8,085 bases of DNA from Treponema sp. (GTDB taxonomy: Bacteria; Spirochaetota; Spirochaetia; Treponematales; Breznakiellaceae): contig WQXC01000076.1 in assembly GCA_009785045.1 (NCBI GenBank), positions 1 to 8,085 of the forward strand, written 5' to 3'. This document shows positions 1 through 5,859 of this stretch, piece after piece. Every line of letters starts with the position of its first letter. Within the stretch, counting starts at the first letter, position 1. The translations under genes and the position numbers were made by a program. The notes under the pieces were generated by a model. It was not told the origin of the DNA. It made no database searches and saw only the letters and a list, made by a program, of their open reading frames with translations.

Positions 1-1
1 C

Positions 2-439
2 GATATAGAAGGACTGCGGTATGCAAAAATTGTAATCGCAACCGACGCAGACTTTGACGGTTTCCATATCCGCAATCTGCTTTTAACATTCTTTCTTTCT
101 TATTTTGAAGAACTTGTTACTGCAGGACATGTTTATATTTTGGAAACGCCGCTTTTCCGCGTACGCACAAAAAAAGAAACCCGTTATTGTTACACAGAAA
201 AAGAGCGTGATGAAGCTGCTGCCGCGCTTGGTTCTTCCTCCGAAATAACCCGTTTTAAAGGACTTGGCGAAATTAGCCCTAAAGAGTTTGGGCAGTTTAT
301 CGGCGAAGATATGCGCATTGTACCTGTATCTGTAAGTACTTTAAAAACAGTTCCGCAGGTTTTAAACTTTTACATGGGCAAGAATACGCCGGAAAGACGC
401 GAATATATAATGAAAAACTTAATTGAGGATGCTGGTTAA
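2..439 (+). CDS. parE: DNA topoisomerase IV subunit B (ParE-like), C-terminal 145 residues, 5' end outside the window
   Basis: The reading frame is open from base 2 and ends at TAA 437-439; the N-terminal ATPase and transducer domains lie upstream of the window. What is visible is the TOPRIM domain and C-terminal tail of a type IIA topoisomerase B subunit, which with ParC relaxes and decatenates DNA using ATP. The metal-binding acidic motif DADFDG is at residues 15-20 of the fragment, followed by FHIRNLLLTFF, where GyrB/ParE proteins have xHIRxLLLTFF. The RFKGLGEI signature is at about residues 84-91 and the tail ends REYIMKNLIEDAG. The short tail, the KKETRYCYTEKER stretch and the ISPKEFGQFIG segment favour ParE over GyrB; this subtype call is from memory of the family. 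The PlsC-family gene starts 19 bp downstream on the same strand, so the two are probably cotranscribed. ParC/GyrA is not in the window. Confidence 0.85.
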   Translation, partial: DIEGLRYAKIVIATDADFDGFHIRNLLLTFFLSYFEELVTAGHVYILETPLFRVRTKKETRYCYTEKERDEAAAALGSSSEITRFKGLGEISPKEFGQFIGEDMRIVPVSVSTLKTVPQVLNFYMGKNTPERREYIMKNLIEDAG

Positions 440-446
440 AACCACC

Positions 447-453
447 AAGGAGG
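447..453 (+). promoter_or_regulatory. Shine-Dalgarno AAGGAGG that fixes a GTG start at 459
   Basis: AAGGAGG is a full match to the anti-SD core and lies 5 nt before GTG 459. The upstream in-frame candidates TTG 423 and ATG 429 would overlap the end of parE and have no comparable site, so GTG 459 is the better start. Confidence 0.85.
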
Positions 454-458
454 ATTTT

Positions 459-1283
459 GTGCACGAACCGTATTTTCCCGATCTTGGTATTGTATATCCC
501 GAACAACCAGATGCTCACATGGTATCTGTACCTAAAGTGCGTGAACTGGTAGTTGATGAGAACTATCCTTTTCTGGAAAAAACATTCAGTTTCAGGTTTA
601 TGCGCCGTCTTATGCATCTTGGGGTCTTTACATTGATGTTTGTTGCCGGGTTTTTTATTCATGGCATGAGGGTAGAAGGGAGAAAAATCCTTCGCAAAAA
701 CAGAAAGCTGCTAAAGAACGGCGCCATGACAATTTGTAATCATGTTAATCGCTGGGATTATCTTTTTGTTTTACTGGCTGTACGTTACCGCATGATGTTT
801 TTTCCAGCGTATAAAGAAAACCTGAAGAGCCGCGACATGGACTTTATCCGCCTTGCCGGCGGCATTCCGGTTCCCGACGAAATAAGCACAATGAAGTATT
901 TTAACAAGGCCTTTGATGAAATCGTTCAAAAAAAGATATGGATACATGCATATCCCGAAAGCACAAGATTCGATTATTTTAATTACTTAAGACCTTTTAA
1001 AAAAGGCGTATTTTCGATGGCGCACCGCTATAAATTACCAATCATTCCGATAGCCATTTGTTACCGCAAGTCTCACTTTCCGTTTACTCTGTTTAATTAT
1101 TCCAAAACAAAAAAAAGAGGAGTGGAGTATCCGCTTATAACAGCTAAAATAGGCGAACCGGTTTTACTGGATGAAAGCCTTGGCCGCAAGGAAGCAATAC
1201 AAAAACTAAGAAAAGACACCCACGAAGCAATGATTAACCTAATGGGAATTAAAAATAACCCGTATCCGGCGGAAGGGGACTAA
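459..1283 (+). CDS. PlsC-family 1-acyl-sn-glycerol-3-phosphate acyltransferase-like protein
   Basis: This 274-aa protein belongs to the PlsC/LPLAT acyltransferase family, whose members transfer a fatty acyl group to lysophosphatidic acid or related acceptors at the inner membrane during phospholipid synthesis. Visible motifs, numbered from the GTG start: the catalytic H-x4-D motif as NHVNRWD (H95, D100), a GGIPV segment near 134-138, the acceptor-binding motif as PESTR (166-170, usually PEGTR), and LPIIPIAI (193-200), matching the family's VPIxPV block. A hydrophobic segment at about 52-70 (from LMHLGVFTLMFVAGFFI) probably anchors the protein. The length is normal for the family. It follows the ParE-like gene after 19 bp and ends before a strong terminator. 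The Gly-to-Ser change in motif III leaves the acceptor uncertain: it may be the housekeeping PlsC or a paralogue using another acyl acceptor. Confidence 0.85.
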   Translation: MHEPYFPDLGIVYPEQPDAHMVSVPKVRELVVDENYPFLEKTFSFRFMRRLMHLGVFTLMFVAGFFIHGMRVEGRKILRKNRKLLKNGAMTICNHVNRWDYLFVLLAVRYRMMFFPAYKENLKSRDMDFIRLAGGIPVPDEISTMKYFNKAFDEIVQKKIWIHAYPESTRFDYFNYLRPFKKGVFSMAHRYKLPIIPIAICYRKSHFPFTLFNYSKTKKRGVEYPLITAKIGEPVLLDESLGRKEAIQKLRKDTHEAMINLMGIKNNPYPAEGD

Positions 1284-1313
1284 GATCGCACCCGCAGGTG
1301 TGGATGGATGACT

Positions 1314-1348
1314 AAAAAAAAGGCTGTCGTTCAGACAGCCTTTTTTAT
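1314..1348. terminator. Bidirectional rho-independent terminator between convergent operons
   Basis: GGCTGTC (1322-1328) and GACAGCC (1334-1340) form a 7-bp GC-rich stem with loop GTTCA. The stem is flanked by A8 (1314-1321) and T6 (1341-1346), which pair partly and give a U-tract on either strand. It lies 38 bp after the stop of the acyltransferase gene and 20 bp after the stop of the leftward GH3 operon, so it can end both transcripts. Confidence 0.92.
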
Positions 1349-1360
1349 CTGTAAGTAAAC

Positions 1361-3064
1361 TTACTTCTTTACCAATTCTTTAAAAATTGCGTGGCGCTTT
1401 TCGTCCTGCATAAGCAGATTAACTTTAAACTGACCATCGCGATATCCGCGATTGATGCAAGTTTGCTTGAAGCTTTCAAATGCTTCCGGACTAAGGAGTG
1501 CGGTTTCCGGCGCTTTAACGCGGTTAGAAGCGCGTTTGTCGCGGTATTCGTCGTTGTATTCCATCAGGCATTTGTCGAGGTAGTTTGTAAACTCTTCTGC
1601 TTCTGTAATGGAAATATTCTGGTTTGCAAATTCATAATAGAACTTGTAGTTTGATTTTTGCGGGTCTGCGAAACCTACAAAGAATGGAGCAATTTTGCCG
1701 GTCTTTTTCATGGTTTCGTGCATTGCTTCGATGAATTGGCTTTCGTGCAGTTTTTCGCCGGTAAGGCTGATTGTTCCATTTGTCTTTTGGATAAATTCTA
1801 TCATTGGGAATTCGTTGTAGAAACCGGTTATTTCGACAAGGTCAGTTGTGTTGTAACGGTAAAGCCCGGAGCAAGTGGTTACTAACATGCAATAGCGCTG
1901 ACCTTCTTTTACTTCGTAAGCCTGATAAATTTTTGGGTTTGCGCTTTCAATTTCCGATTCATGGATAAATTCTATGTAATTTTTATGTCCAAAAACTACC
2001 GTGTCTCTTGAGTTACTCTTAAGAACAACGCCGGCTTTGCATTCTGTGGAAATATATCCAAATTCGTGGAATACGCTGTCAGACGGGAAAGAATCTCTTA
2101 CTCTGTCGTAGTAAATTTTTGTATTACCGCAGAACCAGCATGTAACAAGCTGTAATTCCGGCCAGTAATGTTTGGGCAGCAGGTTTTCGTGGCGGCTTTT
2201 AAGCTTTCGAAGTTCTGCCGCGCGCGCTGGTTTAGGTTTAATATACTGTTGAATTGCTTCGCGAATTTCTTTTGGTATATCAAATTTTTCGCTCATTGTG
2301 CCGTTTTCGATATCATTGCAGTATTCATCAAAATGTTCATTAATATGAAGCTGCATTTCTATTAATGTGCTTGGATTTGCAGTAACAATAATTGAAATAT
2401 TCTCGGCTAACCCCATGCGCATTAATGCATAATATCTGGCTTTGTAATCGGAAATCTGGAATACATCAATAGGTGATGAATATGTCTTTTTCATAAAACC
2501 AGGAACATCACGCTGGATAACGCCGGATATCGAACCAAACAGTGTTCCGTCCGGTGCGGTGCCTTCTATTGCTTTGCCTACAATTGAAAGACTCTTGCCG
2601 TAGTAAACACGGGGTTTTGTTTTCATAAACGAGTAGTACCAGATTTGGCTCATCGTTTTGTATACATTTTTGTAGTATTCATTTGTAACCGGAATCCATT
2701 TTGGTTCCTTGGTTGTTCCCGAAGTTGTAGCGTAAAATTTTGGCTTTCCAGGAAATAGAATATCCGATTCGCCGTTTTTATGCCTTTCTACATAAGGGCG
2801 AAGATCCTCATAGTCATTTACCTTAACGTATTTCTGATACAGTTCGAACATTTCTTCCGGTGTTTTTGCATTGATAATTTCTTCAAAGTGATGTTCTTTT
2901 CCGTAAACTGTGTCTTTGGAAATACCCAGGATATGCTTTAGTGTTCCTGCCAGTGCTTTTTTTCCGTCTTTCGACCGCTTGTTCAATTGTGCGATTCCTA
3001 TTTTTCCGACAATTGTAAGCGCCAGTTTTGTCAGCCACCATTGCTTAGTTCTTGGTTCTCTCAT
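1361..3064 (-). CDS. GH3-family acyl-adenylating (acyl-amido synthetase-like) protein A, third gene of the operon
   Basis: This 567-aa protein is a GH3 (auxin-responsive promoter) family member, a branch of the acyl-adenylate-forming (ANL-like) superfamily. Characterised plant members activate a carboxylic acid with ATP and transfer the acyl group to an amino acid; bacterial members are mostly uncharacterised. Visible motifs: the Ser/Thr/Gly-rich ATP loop TTSGTTKEPKWIPVT (113-127); YISTEC (337-342), equivalent to the plant YASSEC motif; YRYNTTDLVEI (402-412), with the Asp expected to contact the ATP ribose; and SLTGEKLHE (433-441) near the hinge to the small C-terminal domain. Residues 9-20 (WWLTKLALTIVG) form a hydrophobic helix shared with protein B. 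Start ATG 3062-3064 has GGGAGG five bases upstream and overlaps the HAD stop as ATGA. It is about 69% identical to protein B over 566 aligned positions by hand count, with all motifs kept in both. The acyl and amino substrates cannot be read from the sequence. Confidence 0.9.
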   Translation of the reverse strand: MREPRTKQWWLTKLALTIVGKIGIAQLNKRSKDGKKALAGTLKHILGISKDTVYGKEHHFEEIINAKTPEEMFELYQKYVKVNDYEDLRPYVERHKNGESDILFPGKPKFYATTSGTTKEPKWIPVTNEYYKNVYKTMSQIWYYSFMKTKPRVYYGKSLSIVGKAIEGTAPDGTLFGSISGVIQRDVPGFMKKTYSSPIDVFQISDYKARYYALMRMGLAENISIIVTANPSTLIEMQLHINEHFDEYCNDIENGTMSEKFDIPKEIREAIQQYIKPKPARAAELRKLKSRHENLLPKHYWPELQLVTCWFCGNTKIYYDRVRDSFPSDSVFHEFGYISTECKAGVVLKSNSRDTVVFGHKNYIEFIHESEIESANPKIYQAYEVKEGQRYCMLVTTCSGLYRYNTTDLVEITGFYNEFPMIEFIQKTNGTISLTGEKLHESQFIEAMHETMKKTGKIAPFFVGFADPQKSNYKFYYEFANQNISITEAEEFTNYLDKCLMEYNDEYRDKRASNRVKAPETALLSPEAFESFKQTCINRGYRDGQFKVNLLMQDEKRHAIFKELVKK

Positions 3065-3894
3065 AAATTCCTCCCGTTTAATAGTAAGTTAATTAAGCCT
3101 TCCCATTTGCCGGCGTACATCAGCATTGTAGGTCCCTGAGGTTCTCCGTACGGTCTGCGGCGGTTGGGGTCCAGGCGGAAATATCGTTTATTACCTGTTT
3201 CCAGGCAGAAAAAATGCATCCCTGCGTTAAATGCTCCAAGCCCGTCTGTTTCTTCGCGATCGCCAATTACCAGAACTTCTTCCGGTTTTAAACCCATATT
3301 TTTGGCTATCTGCAGGAAAGGCCGTACCGCCGGTTTCTGCGCGCCAAAAGATTCCGGGCCGTATAGCGGAACTTTTTGTGAAATAGATAATCCAAGAGCT
3401 TTCATTCGTTCTTCCAGAACGGGATAATCAGAGTAAACTGCGCCTTTTACTGAACAGGTTGATGATTCCATTTGTTTTAAAAGTTCTGGAATTCCCGGTC
3501 TTGGTTTATAATGATTTTTTATCACCCGAATCATGCGGGGCATATACTTGTTAAAATACCAAACTTTTAATTTTTCCGGCGATTTAATGCTTCTCTTTCC
3601 CATTTCCCAAAAGAAAGCTCTGTTATAATTTTCCTGTGATAAAAAATCGCGTCCGGCAAAGCGGCTGCGAACAAGCCGCTCCCTGTGAATGCGGAAAACA
3701 TCAAAGGGATTTGCCGATATTAAATAAAATGCAAAATTTACATTGTCATAAAGAGTTCCGTCAAAATCAAAGATGATACCTTTAATATTGCGCAGCATTT
3801 TTTTACAGGTAGTTTCGTACTGATCCTGCTCCTGCTCGAACGATGGGTCTGTTTGTAAATTAACCCAATGTACAGTAGATGAAATGCTTGTCAC
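3061..3894 (-). CDS. HAD-superfamily hydrolase (phosphatase-like) between two GH3 genes
   Basis: This 277-aa protein carries all four haloacid dehalogenase motifs: I, FDFDGTLYD (nucleophile D43, acid/base D45); II, VYSDYP (S155); III, AQKPAVRPF (K187); IV, GDREETDGLGA (D212, D217). The helical insert between motifs I and II (about 52-130) fits a C1-cap phosphatase or phosphonatase type, related to phosphoglycolate phosphatase-like proteins. The expected reaction is hydrolysis of a phosphomonoester through an aspartyl-phosphate with Mg2+; the substrate is unknown. Its GTG start overlaps the stop of GH3 protein B as GTGA, and its TGA overlaps the start of GH3 protein A as ATGA, indicating translational coupling. 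The first ~32 residues precede the usual HAD start and are polar. ATG 3796-3798 (M33) would give a conventional N terminus but has no Shine-Dalgarno, so the start is moderately uncertain. Confidence 0.88.
   Translation of the reverse strand: MTSISSTVHWVNLQTDPSFEQEQDQYETTCKKMLRNIKGIIFDFDGTLYDNVNFAFYLISANPFDVFRIHRERLVRSRFAGRDFLSQENYNRAFFWEMGKRSIKSPEKLKVWYFNKYMPRMIRVIKNHYKPRPGIPELLKQMESSTCSVKGAVYSDYPVLEERMKALGLSISQKVPLYGPESFGAQKPAVRPFLQIAKNMGLKPEEVLVIGDREETDGLGAFNAGMHFFCLETGNKRYFRLDPNRRRPYGEPQGPTMLMYAGKWEGLINLLLNGRNL
3070..3075 (-). promoter_or_regulatory. Shine-Dalgarno GGGAGG for GH3 protein A, inside the HAD gene
   Basis: On the minus strand GGGAGG is followed by AATTT and then the ATG at 3064. 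It lies within the last codons of the HAD gene, consistent with reinitiation at the ATGA overlap. Confidence 0.8.
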
Positions 3895-5591
3895 TTTACC
3901 AGCTCTTTAAACATTGCATGACGTTTCTCATCCTGCATAAGCAGATTGAGCTTAAACTGTCCGTCACGGTAACCGCGGTCGATACAGGTCGCTTTGAATC
4001 TTTCAAAGGATTCTGGTCCTAAAAGAGCTGTTTCCGGCGCTTTTACGCGGTTAGATAAGCGCTTTTCCTTGTACTCAGGATTATATTCCTGCAGGCAGTT
4101 ATCAAGCTGAGTTGTAAATGCTTCTGCTTCGCTGACAGAAATATTCTGATCTGCAAATTCAAAGTAAAACTTGTAATTTGATTTTTGCGGATCCGCGAAA
4201 CCGACAAAGAAAGGAGCAATTTTGCCGGTTTTCTTTTCTGTTTCGTGTACTGCTTCTATAAACTGTCTTTCGTGCAGTTTTTCTCCGGTAAGACTGATAG
4301 TTCCGTTTACCTTCTGGATAAATCTGATTAAAGGGAATTGGTTAAAGTAACTTACAACCTCAATAAGGTCGTGCATGTTATAGCGGTAAAGACCTGAACA
4401 TGTAGTAGCCAGCATGCAGTAACGCTGACCTTCTTTTAGCTCGCTAACCTGATAAATTCTCGGGTTTGCATTATCAACATCTGATTCATGAATGAATTCA
4501 AAGTAGCTCTTGTGACCGAATACAGTTGTTTCCGGCGTATTACTTTTTAATACAAGGCCTGCTTTGCATTCAGTTGCTACATAGCTGAACTCATGGAATA
4601 CGCAGTCGGGCGGGAAGGAGTCGCGTACTTTTTCATAATAGATACGCGTATTTCCGCAGAACCATACGTTTACTACCTGAAGGTTCGGCCAGTAATGCTT
4701 TGGAAGCACTGTTCCATAACGCTCTTTAAGTTTTCGCAATTCGTCAGCGCGGGCAGGATTCGGCTTACAGTGGGTGATCATTGATGCGCGGATATCTTCC
4801 GGTATGGAAACCCTGCTGCTTATAGTTCCATGTTCGATGTCATTGCAGTAGTCTTCAAAAAATTCATTGGCATTGGTTTGCATTTCTACAAGGGTACTGG
4901 GGTTAGCAGTTAACAGAAGAGATACGTCTTTTTCAATACCAAAACGCATTATGCTGTAATAACGTGCTTTATAATCTGCGATATGAGAAACATCCAGCGG
5001 AGCTGCATAGATTGACTTCATAAAATTGGGAATATCTCTTTGCATAACGCCGGAGATTGACCCGTAAACAGTACCGTCCGGGGCGGCGCCTTCGATAGCT
5101 TTGCCTACAATGGAAACTGTGTAATTATTAAACACTTTTGGTCTGTTCATGATCATGGAATAGAACCAGCCCTGGTTCATCTTTTTATATACTTCCTGAT
5201 AATATTGCTCAGTGACAGGTATCCATTTTGGTTCTTTGGTAGTTCCGCTTGTTGTTGCATAGAATTTTGGCTTGCCCGGGAAAAGAATATCGGCTTCTCC
5301 GTTTTTATGACGTTCAATATATGGGCGAAGGTCTTCGTAATCGTTTATTTTTACATTTTTACTATAAAGTTCGAATAACTCATCATCTGTTTTTGCTGCA
5401 AGTATATCGCTAAAATTGTGTTCTTTTCCATATACTGTATCTTTTGAAGTAAGAAGGATGTTTCTTAAGCAATCTGCAGCGGATTTCTTTCCGTTTTTAG
5501 ACGCTTTTTTCATCTGCCTTAAACATTTTTTTCCTACAATTGTGAGCAGTAGTCTGATAAGCCACCAGCCTTTTACTTTTGTCGATTTCAT
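3891..5591 (-). CDS. GH3-family acyl-adenylating (acyl-amido synthetase-like) protein B, first gene of the operon
   Basis: This 566-aa paralogue of protein A heads the leftward operon. It has the same motif set at the same positions: TTSGTTKEPKWIPVT (113-127), YVATEC (337-342), YRYNMHDLIEV (402-412) and SLTGEKLHE (433-441), so both copies should be competent for adenylation. The alignment with A needs no gaps. The most diverged stretches are residues 21-50, 141-160, 215-227 and 261-276, while 101-128, 427-478 and 511-562 are nearly invariant. The 141-160 and 215-276 differences lie between the ATP loop and the YxxTEC motif, where plant GH3 enzymes form the acyl pocket, so the two copies may differ in substrate (inference). 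ATG 5589-5591 has AAGGAG seven bases upstream and a strong promoter behind that. The gene's TGA overlaps the HAD GTG start. Confidence 0.9.
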   Translation of the reverse strand: MKSTKVKGWWLIRLLLTIVGKKCLRQMKKASKNGKKSAADCLRNILLTSKDTVYGKEHNFSDILAAKTDDELFELYSKNVKINDYEDLRPYIERHKNGEADILFPGKPKFYATTSGTTKEPKWIPVTEQYYQEVYKKMNQGWFYSMIMNRPKVFNNYTVSIVGKAIEGAAPDGTVYGSISGVMQRDIPNFMKSIYAAPLDVSHIADYKARYYSIMRFGIEKDVSLLLTANPSTLVEMQTNANEFFEDYCNDIEHGTISSRVSIPEDIRASMITHCKPNPARADELRKLKERYGTVLPKHYWPNLQVVNVWFCGNTRIYYEKVRDSFPPDCVFHEFSYVATECKAGLVLKSNTPETTVFGHKSYFEFIHESDVDNANPRIYQVSELKEGQRYCMLATTCSGLYRYNMHDLIEVVSYFNQFPLIRFIQKVNGTISLTGEKLHERQFIEAVHETEKKTGKIAPFFVGFADPQKSNYKFYFEFADQNISVSEAEAFTTQLDNCLQEYNPEYKEKRLSNRVKAPETALLGPESFERFKATCIDRGYRDGQFKLNLLMQDEKRHAMFKELVK

Positions 5592-5598
5592 AACCTAT

Positions 5599-5604
5599 CT
5601 CCTT
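5599..5604 (-). promoter_or_regulatory. Shine-Dalgarno AAGGAG for GH3 protein B
   Basis: Minus-strand AAGGAG lies 7 nt before the ATG at 5591. It is the best such site upstream and supports that start. Confidence 0.85.
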
Positions 5605-5634
5605 GATCATAATTATATTTAATCTACTGGGAGT

Positions 5635-5663
5635 ATTATACAGAACAAAACACTTTTTGTAAA
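5635..5663 (-). promoter_or_regulatory. Sigma70-type promoter of the GH3-HAD-GH3 operon
   Basis: Reading the minus strand, TTTACA (5663-5658) is followed after exactly 17 bp by TATAAT (5640-5635). The -10 is perfect and the -35 has one mismatch. Transcription would start near 5628, giving a 5' UTR of about 36 nt that includes the AAGGAG site. Confidence 0.82.
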
Positions 5664-5675
5664 GATGTCAAAAAC

Positions 5676-5687
5676 GACAAATTTGTC
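5676..5687. promoter_or_regulatory. Perfect 12-bp palindrome GACAAATTTGTC, candidate operator
   Basis: GACAAATTTGTC is self-complementary and lies just upstream of the -35 of the GH3 operon promoter, centred near -53 from the predicted start. TGTCAAA occurs at 5666-5672 and again at 5684-5690, partly within the palindrome. The position suits a dimeric regulator, but none is encoded in the window and binding is not shown. Confidence 0.5.
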
Positions 5688-5695
5688 AAACTCAC

Positions 5696-5716
5696 CACTT
5701 GCTTTCTTGACAAGTG
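5696..5716. promoter_or_regulatory. Inverted repeat CACTTG-N9-CAAGTG overlapping the rightward -35, candidate operator
   Basis: CACTTG (5696-5701) and CAAGTG (5711-5716) are exact reverse complements nine bases apart. The right arm overlaps the TTGACA at 5707-5712 of the predicted lipoprotein promoter, where a repressor would block polymerase. Six-base arms are short, so chance remains possible. Confidence 0.4.
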
Positions 5717-5736
5717 CATAGGTAGTGTATCATAAT
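5707..5736 (+). promoter_or_regulatory. Probable sigma70-type promoter of the rightward exported-protein operon
   Basis: A perfect TTGACA (5707-5712) is followed after 18 bp by CATAAT (5731-5736), one mismatch from TATAAT; TATCAT at 5728-5733 would give a 15-bp spacer instead. Transcription from about 5743 would leave a leader of about 117 nt before ATG 5860. Confidence 0.55.
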
Positions 5737-5808
5737 TAAAAGAGTTCAAATAATGACTGTTTTTGGTAAAAAACCTAAAAATTGTCGGAATTTACTATTT
5801 ACTGGTCA

Positions 5809-5838
5809 AATAAAGGGGACTGTATAGCCACCCTTATT
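5809..5838 (+). other. Leader hairpin upstream of the first lipoprotein gene
   Basis: AATAA(A)GGG (5809-5817) pairs with CCCTTATT (5831-5838), giving eight base pairs with one bulged A and a 13-nt loop. It has no T-tract after it, so it is not a terminator. It ends 10 nt before the GGAG site and may affect ribosome access or mRNA stability. No known riboswitch is recognised in this leader. Confidence 0.35.
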
Positions 5839-5848
5839 CACTAAAAAT

Positions 5849-5852
5849 GGAG
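5849..5852 (+). promoter_or_regulatory. Shine-Dalgarno GGAG for the 382-aa lipoprotein
   Basis: GGAG lies 7 nt before ATG 5860. This favours M1 over the in-frame ATG three codons later. Confidence 0.7.
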
Positions 5853-5859
5853 ATGAAAG

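Noticed and set aside
423..458. Upstream starts TTG 423 and ATG 429 for the acyltransferase gene
   Set aside because: They overlap the parE end and lack a ribosome site, whereas GTG 459 has AAGGAGG five bases ahead.
297..662. Minus-strand open frame of 121 codons across the parE/acyltransferase junction
   Set aside because: It lies opposite two well-supported genes and its product has no recognisable domain.
1351..1364. Small palindrome GTAAGT-AA-ACTTAC at the end of the GH3 A gene
   Set aside because: The two-base loop and AT-rich arms make a poor hairpin, and the adjacent terminator already explains the region.
5666..5671. Minus-strand TTGACA as the -35 of the GH3 promoter
   Set aside because: It is 25 bp from the TATAAT, too far; TTTACA at 5658-5663 gives the ideal 17 bp.
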